Source: Phycisphaerales bacterium (GTDB lineage: Bacteria > Planctomycetota > Phycisphaerae > Phycisphaerales > UBA1924). Taken from it: a stretch of 38,981 nt of DNA. The notes below the pieces were generated by a model. That model was not told where the DNA came from, ran no database searches, and saw nothing but the letters and a program-made list of their open reading frames with translations. A program made the position numbers and the translations under genes. This document shows positions 1 to 8,209 of this stretch, piece after piece (the stretch's first letter is position 1; each line of letters opens with the position of its first letter). Location of the stretch: contig RECY01000042.1 in assembly GCA_007693785.1 (NCBI GenBank), forward strand, positions 1 through 38,981, read 5' to 3'.

Positions 1-482
1 CCGATCAGCGTGAACGGGCGGCAGCGGATCTGCACCGTCCGCGCGTTCAGCCCGCTCTCCACCGGCACGTCGATCTTGAAGTCCTCCATCGCGGGATAGA
101 TGAACTCCTCGACCGCGACCGGCAGGCGGTGGATCTCGTCGATAAAGAGCACGTCCCCCTGCTCCAGGCGCGTCAGGCTCGCGACCAGGTCCGTCCCGCG
201 CGTCAGGGCCGGCCCGCTGGTCGTGTACAAACGCGTCCCCATCTCGTGCGCGATCACGTGCGCCAGCGTCGTCTTGCCAAGCCCCGGCGGCCCGTGGAGG
301 AGCGTGTGCTCCATCGGCTCCCCGCGCGAGCGCCCCGCCTCGATCGCGATCCGCAACCGCTCGATCAGCTCCCGCTGCCCGACGTACCCCGAGATCCGCT
401 CCGGGCGCAGGCTGGGCGCAAGGCCGGCAGGCTCCTCGTCGGCGGGCTGGTGCGTCGGGGTCAGGATGCGTTCGGTGGGCAT
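1..482 (-). CDS. ruvB: Holliday junction branch-migration helicase RuvB (N-terminal part, runs off the window)
   Basis: AAA+ motor of the RuvAB complex, which drives branch migration of Holliday junctions in recombinational repair. The visible 160 residues hold the Walker A motif GPPGLGKT (residues 64-71), the Walker B motif LFIDEIH (112-118), and the conserved leader region with GYVGQ (32-36). The frame is open to the window edge at a segment ending PFTLIG, just before the expected sensor 1 region, so about half the protein (family length about 340 residues) is missing. The start is the ATG at 480-482; the residues before the conserved region fit the usual short N-terminus. It lies downstream of, and on the same strand as, a secreted unknown protein; ruvA and ruvC are not visible here. 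Confidence 0.96.
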   Translation of the reverse strand, partial: MPTERILTPTHQPADEEPAGLAPSLRPERISGYVGQRELIERLRIAIEAGRSRGEPMEHTLLHGPPGLGKTTLAHVIAHEMGTRLYTTSGPALTRGTDLVASLTRLEQGDVLFIDEIHRLPVAVEEFIYPAMEDFKIDVPVESGLNARTVQIRCRPFTLI

Positions 483-509
483 GGGGTATGGAGAGAGTAT
501 CAGAGCTCG

Positions 510-577
510 GAACTCGGAGCCGCGGATCGGGCTTCGCATCGCGCACGCATCGGCCTCCGATCCGCGGCTCCGAGTTC
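510..577. repeat. Perfect long inverted repeat (hairpin) between the secreted protein gene and ruvB
   Basis: Arms 511-530 and 557-576 are perfect reverse complements (20 bp), extended by one further G-C pair at 510/577, around a 26-nt loop (531-556). No T-run follows on either strand. It could act as a terminator or mRNA-stabilising hairpin for the upstream minus-strand gene, or be a copy of a dispersed intergenic palindrome. The arms and pairing are seen directly; the function is inferred. Confidence 0.8.
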
Positions 578-601
578 TGCGTTTTCCGGTGCGGCGCCGC
601 C

Positions 602-2110
602 TCAGTTCATCGGCAGGCCCTTGCTCCGCCAAAGCTCCATCAGGCGGTTCAGCTCGATGGGCTGCCAGACGCGCCGGGGCGTCATATCCGTCGCCGGGAG
701 CGTCGTCCGCAGCAGGCGACCCTCCTCGTTGAACCGGCTCGTCTGTGCCGGGTCGTTCTCGACGAGGGTCGATTCCAGCTCGAACACGCCGGACGAAGGC
801 TCCCGAAGCTCGTCCCGACGCGTCGTCACCGCCCCCGCGTTGCTCGACCAGTACGTGAACGCGTACGACCCCTCGCCCCCGCCCTGCACCAACAGGTGCG
901 GCAGCAAAAAGTGCTCCACCTGTGAGACATAGCTCCGAGGGTCGATGTTCGCGCTGCTCGCGGTCGGCGCGCCGCCCCGTGGCTCCACCTGCACGCTCAG
1001 ACGCGAGCCCTCGCGGGCACCGATCTCCGTGAAGGCCACCTGCGACTGGCGCCGGTCCGCCTGGCGGTCCCGCACCGCGACGCGGATCGTCCAAGCCTCG
1101 CTCTCCCGGTTCTCGCCCATAAAAAAGATCGACTCGATATCGATCACCTGGCGGTCCTGCAGCACGCGCGAGTCCACATGCACGATGTACCCGCGCTCGC
1201 GGTCGGCCGCACGCCAGCGCGACTGCGGCACCTCCGGACGCAGCTCCCCACGCTGCCCCGTCCGCGTCCGCAGACGCCGGTACCCGATCTCCGTCGCGTC
1301 CCGGTCCGACCCGCTCGCCGAGGGCTCGTAAAGACGGTCCCAACGCTCCCGCGTCACGCCGATCGCCCGGCGCATCGACTCGCCGGAGAGCGCTTCGATG
1401 AACGCCCCGCTCCGCTCGGCGCTCGCCTGCTGCGCCTCGGCCCGCTCGCCCACGTCGCTGAACAGCGCCGTCCCGACGACTAGTTCGTAGATCGGGCGCG
1501 CTCGGGCGAACTCCGCTTCAGTGGTGATGAGTTCGAAGGTGACGAACCGGTCCGCCATCGGCTTGAAGACCGTGTACCCACGGATCACCCGCTCCCCGGC
1601 GTTGGCGCGATCCCCGTCGCCGAGCGCGACGTAGAAGCGGGCCGCCGGCTGGTTGTTGATCTCCAGGTCCGGCACGCGGATGACGTTCGCTCGCGCCGTC
1701 ATCGCGCCTTCCTCGCCGCGGACCTCGACCGCCGCGACCGACTCGAGCAATTGATTGAGGATCGCCTCGCTCACCGAGCGGACGGTCTGCTCCCCGTCCC
1801 GCGTCCGCGGGGTCTGCACGTTCATCACCCAGGTGGAGCCCTCGGGCAGCACCTGCACCGTGGTCTGATCCCCAAGACGCGTGATGTTCGTCCGGGCGTC
1901 GGCGGGGGGGTAGAACCGGAGCCCGACCGCCTCGATCTGCGCCGGGCTGTCAGCCAGCAGCGACGCGCCCGACGCCGGCGCGATCTCCGGAGCCCGCCTC
2001 GGCTGCGAAGCATCCCGATTCTGGGCGTCGGCGACGCCCGCCAAGGCGATCACGCCGAGCATCAAGAGGCCATAAAACGAGATCCGGGTTCGGCTTGCTG
2101 GCATCGGCAT
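602..2110 (-). CDS. Secreted protein of unknown function (502 aa)
   Basis: I do not recognise a family. The N-terminus looks like a signal peptide: a basic start, a hydrophobic stretch GLLMLGVIALAGVA, and a probable signal peptidase I site near ADA/Q at residue 29. The mature part is hydrophilic, rich in Arg and Glu, with no cysteine and no further membrane segment, and appears mainly beta-rich with repeated charged stretches. The start ATG (2108-2110) follows GGAGG at a spacing of 4 nt; a second in-frame ATG two codons later has a spacing of 10 nt and is an alternative. It is the first gene of a minus-strand pair with ruvB and is divergent from the ribosomal cluster. It is probably periplasmic or extracytoplasmic. 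Confidence 0.75.
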   Translation of the reverse strand: MPMPASRTRISFYGLLMLGVIALAGVADAQNRDASQPRRAPEIAPASGASLLADSPAQIEAVGLRFYPPADARTNITRLGDQTTVQVLPEGSTWVMNVQTPRTRDGEQTVRSVSEAILNQLLESVAAVEVRGEEGAMTARANVIRVPDLEINNQPAARFYVALGDGDRANAGERVIRGYTVFKPMADRFVTFELITTEAEFARARPIYELVVGTALFSDVGERAEAQQASAERSGAFIEALSGESMRRAIGVTRERWDRLYEPSASGSDRDATEIGYRRLRTRTGQRGELRPEVPQSRWRAADRERGYIVHVDSRVLQDRQVIDIESIFFMGENRESEAWTIRVAVRDRQADRRQSQVAFTEIGAREGSRLSVQVEPRGGAPTASSANIDPRSYVSQVEHFLLPHLLVQGGGEGSYAFTYWSSNAGAVTTRRDELREPSSGVFELESTLVENDPAQTSRFNEEGRLLRTTLPATDMTPRRVWQPIELNRLMELWRSKGLPMN

Positions 2111-2664
2111 CGCCCCTCCGTGGGGTATGGGTTCAACGTCAGGCGTTCATGTCGGCCCCGTGGGGCGCGTCCGTCGCGGGCGGGCGGCTCGCTTCCAATC
2201 CGGATCCCGCCCAGCCTACCTCTCCATCGACCGCTTCGGGAGATTGTTGGCAAAAGTGCCGCGAGGCGTGTTGACTGGCCGGGTCGCGGCTCTACGCTTC
2301 CGGGCTCCGCCGGGATCGATCCCGTGCGGGGTTCGGCCTGGGTTCCCGTCTCGCCACGCGTGACGGGGGTGGACAGGTCGAGTCGTGCCGCCGACGCTCG
2401 GTGTCCCGTTCTACGGGCGTCGGGATCGGCACCCCTCGCGGCCGCGCCGTTCCCGGCGCCACCGAAGACGACGCCAACCCCCGCACGGTCCGGTTTCCAT
2501 CGGGCCTCGGGTTGTTCTGGTCGCCGGGCTTCGGGTTGCGGGTCGGTGCCAGGCGGAGCGACGGGTTCGCGGTGCTGAGGGTGGTCCTCAGCCGGTTCGG
2601 GCTCGCGGGTGCGCGTGCAGGGGCGCCCGGGGCAAGTTCGAGATGTGCGGGGATTGTTGAACCC
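2111..2664. other. Long intergenic/leader region between the secreted protein gene and rpsJ (554 bp)
   Basis: No convincing gene. It holds the candidate promoter at 2271-2298 for the ribosomal cluster and an inverted repeat GGCA-N4-TGCC at 2249-2260, just upstream of its -35 box. If that promoter is used, rpsJ has a leader of about 360 nt. A hairpin with a perfect 7-bp stem (2574-2580 / 2586-2592, loop 5 nt) lies 72 nt before the rpsJ start. Minus-strand promoter elements for the divergent gene should also be here, but I could not pick a good pair. Confidence 0.6.
2271..2298 (+). promoter_or_regulatory. Candidate sigma-70-type promoter for rpsJ and the ribosomal cluster
   Basis: TTGACT (2271-2276) and TACGCT (2293-2298) are separated by 16 nt. 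The -35 matches five of six consensus positions; the -10 is weaker. It is the best pair seen in the 554-bp gap before the first ribosomal gene. Transcription would begin near 2305. This is inference from sequence only. Confidence 0.5.
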
Positions 2665-2973
2665 ATGACCGGCGGCAGGATTCGAATCCGTATGGAGGCC
2701 TACGACCACCTGGCGCTCGACGCGTCGGCTCGTGAGATCGTGGACCACGCCAAACGCACCAACGCCAAGGTGGCGGGACCCATCCCGCTCCCGACGCGCA
2801 TCGAGCGGTACACCGTGCTCCGCGGCCCGTTCATCGACAAGAAGAGCCGGGAGCAGTTCGAGATCCGCACCCATAAGCGGATCATCGACATCCTGGAGCC
2901 GACCGCACGCACCATTGAGGCGCTCAACCGCCTCGTCGTGCCCGCGGGCGTCTTCGTCAAGATCAAGGCCTGA
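2665..2973 (+). CDS. rpsJ: 30S ribosomal protein S10
   Basis: Component of the 30S head; in other bacteria also partner of NusB in antitermination. The 102-residue product has the family length and typical blocks: [10 protein letters not shown] near the N-terminus, [19 protein letters not shown] (residues 38-56) forming the extended loop, [12 protein letters not shown] and a hydrophobic C-terminal strand. The start is the ATG at 2665; longer upstream readings in frame have no family similarity. It is the first gene of the super-cluster and is followed by a 241-bp spacer before rplC, which is unusual, since the two are normally nearly adjacent. Confidence 0.97.
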   Translation: MTGGRIRIRMEAYDHLALDASAREIVDHAKRTNAKVAGPIPLPTRIERYTVLRGPFIDKKSREQFEIRTHKRIIDILEPTARTIEALNRLVVPAGVFVKIKA

Positions 2974-3096
2974 CCCCAGGCCAACCCCTGCACACGGTCG
3001 CCCTGACGGGCGGCCGATTGTGTTTCAGGGCTCGGACGCGTCGCGGCCACCGGCCCGCGCACACCCGGGCTCAGCCCGTAAACCTTCCTCTGCCGC

Positions 3097-3115
3097 CCCC
3101 GGCACGTCGCCGGGG
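3097..3115 (+). other. GC-rich hairpin in the rpsJ-rplC spacer
   Basis: A perfect 7-bp stem (3097-3103 / 3109-3115) with a 5-nt loop lies mid-way in the 241-bp spacer. There is no T-run, so it is more likely an attenuating or processing structure than a strong terminator. Low confidence: such stems arise by chance in very GC-rich DNA. Confidence 0.3.
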
Positions 3116-3214
3116 CTCGGCACGAAGCGGCGCCCGGGGCCGAAACCCTGGGGACGCACCGGCCGGCCCGCGATCGCGGCGGCGGGGCGTGCTTCCAAGT
3201 TCGGAGTGTGCGCG

Positions 3215-3925
3215 ATGGCGGCGAAGAAGACCACCTCTCAAGACGGCCCGATGCTCCTCGGCCGCAAGCTCGGCATGACCCGCGTCTTCAACGACGACGG
3301 CGTCAGTGTCCCCGTGACCGTCCTCGAGGTCGGCCCCTGCGTCGTGACCCAGGTCCGCACCGCCGAGACCGACGGCTACGACGCCGTCCAGATCGGTTAC
3401 GACGAGATCAAGCCCCGCAACTCCACGATCCCCCAGATCGCCCACGACCACAAGGCCGGCACCACGCCCAAGCGCTTCCACCGCGAGTTCCGCCTCGCCG
3501 AGGCCGGCGGGTACGACCTCGGGCAGACCATCGACGCCTCCGCGCTCGCCTCGATCCTCTTCGTCGACGTCGCCGGCACCAGCAAGGGCAAGGGCTTCGC
3601 CGGCGGCATGAAGCGCCACGGCTTCAAGGGCAAGGAAGCGACCCACGGCGTCGAGCGTAAGCACCGCTCCCCGGGCTCGATCGGCGGGCACGCCACTAAC
3701 GCCGGCACCGGCGGCGGGATCAAAAAAGGTAAGAAAATGGCCGGGCACATGGGCGACGAGCGCGTCACCATGCGAAGCCTCGAAGTCGTCCGCGTCGACG
3801 CCGATCGGAACATCGTTCTCGTCAAGGGCCCCGTGCCCGGCGCGAACGGGGGCATGGTGGAGGTCCGCCCGTCCGTGCGTCTCTACAAGAGCAAGGCCGC
3901 CAAGGTCGCGGCCGCCGGGGCCTGA
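3215..3925 (+). CDS. rplC: 50S ribosomal protein L3
   Basis: Early 23S rRNA-binding assembly protein. The 236-residue product has the [12 protein letters not shown] signature near the N-terminus (residues 14-25), the internal stretch [14 protein letters not shown] (family signature region), and the basic extended loop around HRSPGSIG and [10 protein letters not shown] that reaches toward the peptidyl-transferase centre. The start is the ATG at 3215, preceded by GGAG at a spacing of 8 nt; the frame is open further upstream but without similarity. A short 13-residue extension before LLGRK is slightly longer than in most bacteria. A long gap of 475 bp separates it from rplD. Confidence 0.97.
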   Translation: MAAKKTTSQDGPMLLGRKLGMTRVFNDDGVSVPVTVLEVGPCVVTQVRTAETDGYDAVQIGYDEIKPRNSTIPQIAHDHKAGTTPKRFHREFRLAEAGGYDLGQTIDASALASILFVDVAGTSKGKGFAGGMKRHGFKGKEATHGVERKHRSPGSIGGHATNAGTGGGIKKGKKMAGHMGDERVTMRSLEVVRVDADRNIVLVKGPVPGANGGMVEVRPSVRLYKSKAAKVAAAGA

Positions 3926-4400
3926 GCCCCGGCAATCGCGATTCTCCGCCCGCCCGTGGTTCACTCCTGCGATCGGCGTGCCTAGTATCGCGGCCCACCC
4001 GATCCAAAATCGGAACGCGTGGGTGTAAGAAACGCTTCGTCGCGGCTCGGAACGGGCCGCGACAAGCGGGATTGTGCAGCGAAGACCGGCGGTTTCCCGC
4101 GTGAAGGAAGCCGTCGGGTCCGGGAGGCCCGGGACCGTCGCCCGCGAGGGCGAGCGGGTCAGGGAACCGCCGGACGGAGTCAGTGTTGTGCCCGGATCGC
4201 CGCTCGCCGCGTCGGTCCGGGGTGGAGCCGAGTCGATGCCGACCGCTCCGGGCCTCGGGCGACGTTGTCCGAGGCGGGCTGAGTCGGGCCTTTGCGGGCC
4301 CGTCTTGAGCCGAATCCGGTGTGGCGGCTAGGCGAGGGTTGGGTCGGATCGGGCACTGGGCCCGGGCGTCCCGCAAGAGGCCGAAGGCGTAAGGCGACGA
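3926..4400. other. 475-bp spacer between rplC and rplD
   Basis: No convincing gene: the short open frames here have no recognisable similarity and overlap one another. A good promoter-like pair lies at 3960-3988, so much of the gap may be a leader of about 400 nt for rplD. A small hairpin (CGGGCC ... GGCCCG) lies near 4287-4304. L4 is the autogenous regulator of the S10 operon in E. coli, but no sequence similarity to that leader is visible here. Confidence 0.6.
3960..3988 (+). promoter_or_regulatory. Candidate promoter for the rplD-onward transcript
   Basis: TTCACT (3960-3965) and TAGTAT (3983-3988) are spaced by exactly 17 nt, just after the rplC stop. Each hexamer matches four of six sigma-70 consensus positions. 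The -10 context cctagtat recurs upstream of rpmJ (17042-17051). It suggests that rplD begins a new transcription unit. Inference only. Confidence 0.5.
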
Positions 4401-5159
4401 ATGGAAGTCCCCGTCTACAACATGCAAGGCGCCGAGGTCGGTGCGATGTCCATCGACGAGCAATCGCTCGGCGGGATGATCAACGCCGACCTGATCAAGC
4501 AGGCGTACGTGATGTACCACGCGAACCGTCGTCAGGGCTCGGCCCGGACCAAGTCGCGATCGGACGTCGAGGGTTCGACCCGGAAGATCTACAAGCAGAA
4601 GGGCACCGGCCGTGCGCGGCACAGTGACCGGAAGCCCAACATCTTCCGCGGCGGCGGTCACGCCCACGCGAAGACCCGGACCCGCGAGGATTACCACCTC
4701 GACATGCCCAAGAAGATGCGCCGGAAGGCCAATCGCAACGCCCTCTTGGCGAAGCTGGTCGACGGCGAGGTCAAGATCATCGATTCGATGACGCTCGCCG
4801 AGCCCAAGACCAAGGGCTTCCAGGCTCTGATGGCCGGGCTCGCCCTCGACCGCTCGGCTCTGGTGGCGGTCGGCGTCGGGAGCGAGGGGGCCAACAACGT
4901 CCGCCTCAGCGCCCGCAACGTCGATGACGTAACGCTCTGCGCCGTCGAGCAGCTCACCTGCTTCGAGTTGCTGAATCACCGCTACCTGGTGATCGGCAAG
5001 GCGGAGCTCGAGGCGTGGCTCTCCGGCCCCAGCTCGCAGACGGGCAAGAGCGCCAAGGTCGAGCCGATGGGGCGCGTGGATCGCAAGCCCAAGCGTCGCC
5101 GCCCGTACAGCAAGAAGACGTTCGTGAAGTCCGCCAAGACGGCTGAGGGGGTTGCGTGA
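4401..5159 (+). CDS. rplD: 50S ribosomal protein L4
   Basis: Assembly-initiator protein of the 50S subunit; its long loop lines the exit tunnel. The 252-residue protein begins MEVPVYNMQG and contains the family blocks QAYVMYHANRRQGSARTKSR (loop start), YKQKGTGRARH (residues 64-74), FRGGGHAHAKTRTR, and a C-terminal Rossmann-like globular part ending ELLNHRYLVIGKAELEAW. A basic C-terminal tail of about 40 residues (RKPKRRRPYSKKTF) extends beyond the usual end (about 205 residues). Its stop codon overlaps the rplW start (ATGA-type), so the two are translationally coupled. Confidence 0.96.
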   Translation: MEVPVYNMQGAEVGAMSIDEQSLGGMINADLIKQAYVMYHANRRQGSARTKSRSDVEGSTRKIYKQKGTGRARHSDRKPNIFRGGGHAHAKTRTREDYHLDMPKKMRRKANRNALLAKLVDGEVKIIDSMTLAEPKTKGFQALMAGLALDRSALVAVGVGSEGANNVRLSARNVDDVTLCAVEQLTCFELLNHRYLVIGKAELEAWLSGPSSQTGKSAKVEPMGRVDRKPKRRRPYSKKTFVKSAKTAEGVA

Positions 5160-5440
5160 TGATGGAATCGACGCACGTGATCCGTCGGCCGATCCTGACG
5201 GAGAAATCGACCTTCGGGATGAACGAGCAGGCGCGGTACGCCTTCGAGGTGGACCGTCGCGCTACGAAGGATGACGTTAAGGCCGCCGTGGAGCGGATCT
5301 ACGGCGTCAAGGTCATCGGAGTCGCGACGCAGGTCCGCAAGGGCAAGCTTCGCCGCCTCCGCTACGGATGGGTGCAGGAGCGCACGAGCAAGAAGGCCGT
5401 CGTGCGTCTCAAAGAGGGCGATGTGATCGAGCTGTTCTGA
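5159..5440 (+). CDS. rplW: 50S ribosomal protein L23
   Basis: Exit-tunnel rim protein and docking site for trigger factor and SRP. The 93-residue product has the typical IRRPILTEKS N-terminal block and the YAFEVDRRATKDDVKAAVE region, and ends with a short acidic/hydrophobic strand EGDVIELF. The ATG at 5159 overlaps the rplD stop, with GAGGGGG about 7 nt upstream; a second ATG at 5162 and a GTG at 5156 are alternatives. Length and sequence are ordinary for the family. Confidence 0.95.
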   Translation: MMESTHVIRRPILTEKSTFGMNEQARYAFEVDRRATKDDVKAAVERIYGVKVIGVATQVRKGKLRRLRYGWVQERTSKKAVVRLKEGDVIELF

Positions 5441-5508
5441 GGCCCGTCCTCTTCGGGGTGCGGGGCGTTTGAGTCTGGTCCGGTTGTTCGAGTTGGAGCT
5501 GGTGCGTC

Positions 5509-6372
5509 ATGCCGATTCGGGTCTATAAACCAACGAGCGCGGGCAGGCGGAACGCCTCGGTCAACCTCCACGCGGAGGTGACCAAGAACTCGCCCGAGAA
5601 GTCGCTGCTCAAGCCCAAGCCCAAAAAGGGCGGGCGGAACAACCAGGGCATCATCACCGCGCAGGGTCGCGGCGGCGGCGTCAAGCAGATGTACCGCCAG
5701 ATCGACTTCCGGCGCAAGGACCGTGACGGGATCGAGGGCACCGTCGTCGGCGTCGAGTACGACCCGAACCGCACGTGCCACATCGCCCTCATCGAGTACG
5801 CCGACGGCGTCCGTCGGTACATCCCCTGCCCGGTTGGCCTGACCGACGGGATGAAGATCGTCTCGACCTCGGACGAGGCGGTCGAGCCGAGCGTCGGCAA
5901 CTGCATGCCGCTGCGGATGATCCCCTCGGGCCTGAACGTCCACTGCGTCGAGCTGCAGCCGGGTCGCGGGGCGCAGATGTGCCGCTCGGCCGGGATGTAC
6001 GCCCGTCTGACGAACAAGGAAGGGCGTTTCGCGACGCTCGTGCTCCCCTCGGGTGAGCAGCGTCGCGTGCTCCTGGATTGCCGGGCGACGGTGGGGCAGG
6101 TCGGGAACACCGATCACCAGAACCGGCGCCTCGGCAAGGCCGGCCTGAGCCGCCTGATGGGGCGTCGCCCGACGACCCGCGGCGTGGCGACGAACCACAA
6201 CGACCACCCGCTGGGCGGTGGCGACGGCAAGAGCAAGGGCAACCGCGCCCCCGCGAGCCGCTCCGGCGTGCCGTCGAAGGGTGGGCCGACCCGCAAACGC
6301 GGCAAGCCGAGCGCGGACCTGATCATCCGGCGTCGGCGCAGCAAGCGGTACGGGCAGTTGCCCAACCGCTGA
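5509..6372 (+). CDS. rplB: 50S ribosomal protein L2
   Basis: Large-subunit protein needed for subunit association and close to the peptidyl-transferase centre. The 287-residue product shows the N-terminal KPTSAGRRNASV block, GRNNQGIITAQGRGGG (the L2 rRNA-binding core), and the C-terminal block with NDHPLGGGDGK (about residues 229-239) that carries the functionally important histidine of the DHP motif. The usual DHPHGGG is DHPLGGG here, so a neighbouring histidine is replaced by leucine. The ATG at 5509 follows GGAG at a spacing of about 10 nt. The spacer after rplW is 68 bp. Confidence 0.97.
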   Translation: MPIRVYKPTSAGRRNASVNLHAEVTKNSPEKSLLKPKPKKGGRNNQGIITAQGRGGGVKQMYRQIDFRRKDRDGIEGTVVGVEYDPNRTCHIALIEYADGVRRYIPCPVGLTDGMKIVSTSDEAVEPSVGNCMPLRMIPSGLNVHCVELQPGRGAQMCRSAGMYARLTNKEGRFATLVLPSGEQRRVLLDCRATVGQVGNTDHQNRRLGKAGLSRLMGRRPTTRGVATNHNDHPLGGGDGKSKGNRAPASRSGVPSKGGPTRKRGKPSADLIIRRRRSKRYGQLPNR

Positions 6373-6491
6373 TCGGTGCTCGGTTTGGTTTCGGGCGTTT
6401 CGGTGGAAACGGTCTGAGTGGAAGCGGCCGGTGGAAACAGGTTCGGTGTCGGGATTGGTTGGGTCGTGAGCGTGTTGGAAGGATCTGAGCG

Positions 6492-6773
6492 ATGAGTCGG
6501 AGTCTGAAGAAGGGCCCGTATGTCGATGAGAAGCTCTACCGCAAGGTGGAGAAGCTCGTCGAGGACGGCCGGCGCGAGCCGATCAAGACCTGGGCCCGTC
6601 GCTGCACGATTGTGCCGGAGTTCGTCGGGCACACGTTCCAGGTGCACAACGGGCGCGTCTTCATGGACGTGTTCATCACCGAGGACATGGTCGGGCACAA
6701 GCTCGGCGAGTTCTCGCTGACGCGGACCTTCCGCGGGCACACGAACAAGAAGGAAGGCATCAAGTCCCGCTGA
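6492..6773 (+). CDS. rpsS: 30S ribosomal protein S19
   Basis: Head protein of the 30S subunit that contacts S13 and the A-site finger bridge. The 93-residue product begins [15 protein letters not shown] and contains the classical signature block around [14 protein letters not shown] (residues 42-55) and [16 protein letters not shown], which identify it without doubt. The ATG at 6492 is preceded by GGAAGGA at a spacing of 8 nt. The spacers to rplB (119 bp) and rplV (115 bp) are long for this gene pair. Confidence 0.98.
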   Translation: MSRSLKKGPYVDEKLYRKVEKLVEDGRREPIKTWARRCTIVPEFVGHTFQVHNGRVFMDVFITEDMVGHKLGEFSLTRTFRGHTNKKEGIKSR

Positions 6774-6888
6774 TCGCCCCGCCCGCGGACGGGCGAGCGA
6801 ACCACAAGGCGGAGCTTGGCGGGACGGCAGGATTGGGTTTGATGGTGTTGGGGCGGCACGGGTCGCCCTTGGAAGGCAGGAGCTGCAC

Positions 6889-7434
6889 GTGAGGCTGCGA
6901 GCGGAAAAGCTGAAAGCGGCGATGGCGGGCGCGGGCGTGGACGCCGAAGCGCTCGCCGGCGCGATCGAGCGGACGGGCCTTCGCGGTCCGGCGGCCCGCT
7001 CGGCGATCAACAACTGGATGAGCGGACGCGACCACCCCAGGTGCAAGGCGTCCGACGTCGCCCGTCTCGCCCAGGCCTGCGGCGTCGCGCCGCGTGACCT
7101 GGTCCGGTTCGAGTCCAAGATCAACCACCACCGCGGGAGCACCCAGAAGGCCCGCCTCGTCGTGGACCTGGTCCGCGGCAAGCCGGTCGATCAGGCCCTG
7201 AACCTGCTGGAGTTCAGCTCCAAGCGCGCGGCCGTCAACGTGAAGAAGGCGCTCCTCGCGGCGATCGCCGACGCCGAGAACGCCGACGCCGACGTGACCC
7301 GACTCGTGGTCACCGAGGTCCGTGTCGACGAGGGCCCGCAGATCAAGCGTTTTCAGCCCAAGGACCGCGGGCGCGCCCACGCGATCATCAAGCAGACGAG
7401 CCACATCACCGTGGGTGTCGAGGAGCGGAGCTGA
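6889..7434 (+). CDS. rplV: 50S ribosomal protein L22 with an N-terminal XRE-type helix-turn-helix extension
   Basis: Residues about 77-178 are L22, whose hairpin lines the exit tunnel: KARLVVDLVRGK, VKKALLAAIADAEN, VDEGPQIKRFQPKDRGRAH and KQTSHITV. Residues about 3-74 are an added domain that reads as an XRE/Cro-type helix-turn-helix: LAGAIERTG, a turn, SAINNWMSGRDHP as recognition helix, then DVARLAQACGVAPRDLVRF. The GTG start at 6889 has AGGAG at a spacing of 6 nt. The only internal ATG (residue 44) would start inside the recognition helix, and none lies near the L22 boundary, so a true fusion is the simplest reading. Typical L22 is about 110 residues; this is 181. Only 1 nt separates it from rpsC. 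Confidence 0.95.
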   Translation: MRLRAEKLKAAMAGAGVDAEALAGAIERTGLRGPAARSAINNWMSGRDHPRCKASDVARLAQACGVAPRDLVRFESKINHHRGSTQKARLVVDLVRGKPVDQALNLLEFSSKRAAVNVKKALLAAIADAENADADVTRLVVTEVRVDEGPQIKRFQPKDRGRAHAIIKQTSHITVGVEERS

Positions 7435-7435
7435 C

Positions 7436-8137
7436 ATGGGACAGAAATCGCACCCGTTTGGTCTGAGGCTCGGGATCACCGAGACGCACCGCAGCCGCTG
7501 GTACGCGCCCAAGGCGCTCTACGGCGAGCTGCTGATCGAAGACCAGAAGATCCGCAAGTACCTCGACGATCGGCTCAACCGCCGCCCGCCGAACGCGGCC
7601 GTCAGTGACATCCTGATCGAGCGCACCCGCGAGGAGCTCAAGATCCTCGTGAAGACCGCCCGCCCGGGCCTGGTCATCGGCCCCAAGGGCGCCGAGGTCG
7701 ACGCGATGAAGCAGGAACTGCAGTACATGACCGGGCGGAAGGTCTCGATCTCGATCATCGAGATCAAGCAGCCCGACATGGACGCGCAGCTGGTCGCCGA
7801 CGGCGTCGCGGAGCAGCTCAAGAAGCGGATGGGCTTCCGCCGCGTCGTGAAGATGCGTGCCGAGGGCGTGATGCAGGCCGGGGCCAAGGGTGTGAAGATC
7901 CAGATCTCGGGTCGTCTCGGCGGCGCCGAGATGAGCCGCACGCTGGACACGCGCTTGGGCTCGCTCCCGTTGAGCACGCTGCAGGCGAACATCAACTACG
8001 GGTTCGCGGAAAGCCGCACCCCGTACGGGACGATCGGCGTGAAGGTGTGGATTTACAAGGGCCTGTACACGGACGAGGTCCGCGAGGACGAGGGGACGGC
8101 CGCCGGGGCTCGCGCCCGGGCGCGTGGCCGCCGCTGA
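7436..8137 (+). CDS. rpsC: 30S ribosomal protein S3
   Basis: Part of the mRNA entry pore and helicase activity of the 30S subunit. The 233-residue product begins MGQKSHPFGLRLGI and has a KH domain with the GXXG-type loop VIGPKGAEV (residues 79-87), followed by the C-terminal S3 domain with GAKGVKIQISGRLGGAEMSR and GTIGVKVWIYKG. The ATG at 7436 lies 1 nt after the rplV stop, so the two are coupled. It ends with a short Arg/Ala tail. Family length and organisation are ordinary. Confidence 0.98.
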   Translation: MGQKSHPFGLRLGITETHRSRWYAPKALYGELLIEDQKIRKYLDDRLNRRPPNAAVSDILIERTREELKILVKTARPGLVIGPKGAEVDAMKQELQYMTGRKVSISIIEIKQPDMDAQLVADGVAEQLKKRMGFRRVVKMRAEGVMQAGAKGVKIQISGRLGGAEMSRTLDTRLGSLPLSTLQANINYGFAESRTPYGTIGVKVWIYKGLYTDEVREDEGTAAGARARARGRR

Positions 8138-8209
8138 GTCGGAGCGGAATGGGAACGGGTCGGTTCGGATTGGTGGATTTCGACGGTTTCGGATTGAGGA
8201 GTTTCTGCG

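Noticed and set aside
2681-2690. TTCGAATCC, reminiscent of a tRNA T-loop
   Set aside because: It lies inside rpsJ and no acceptor stem or anticodon arm can be formed around it.
4019-4331. Small open frames in the rplC-rplD gap as possible missed genes
   Set aside because: Overlapping frames with Arg/Gly/Pro-rich products, no ribosome-binding site, and no similarity to L23, L4 or any known small protein.
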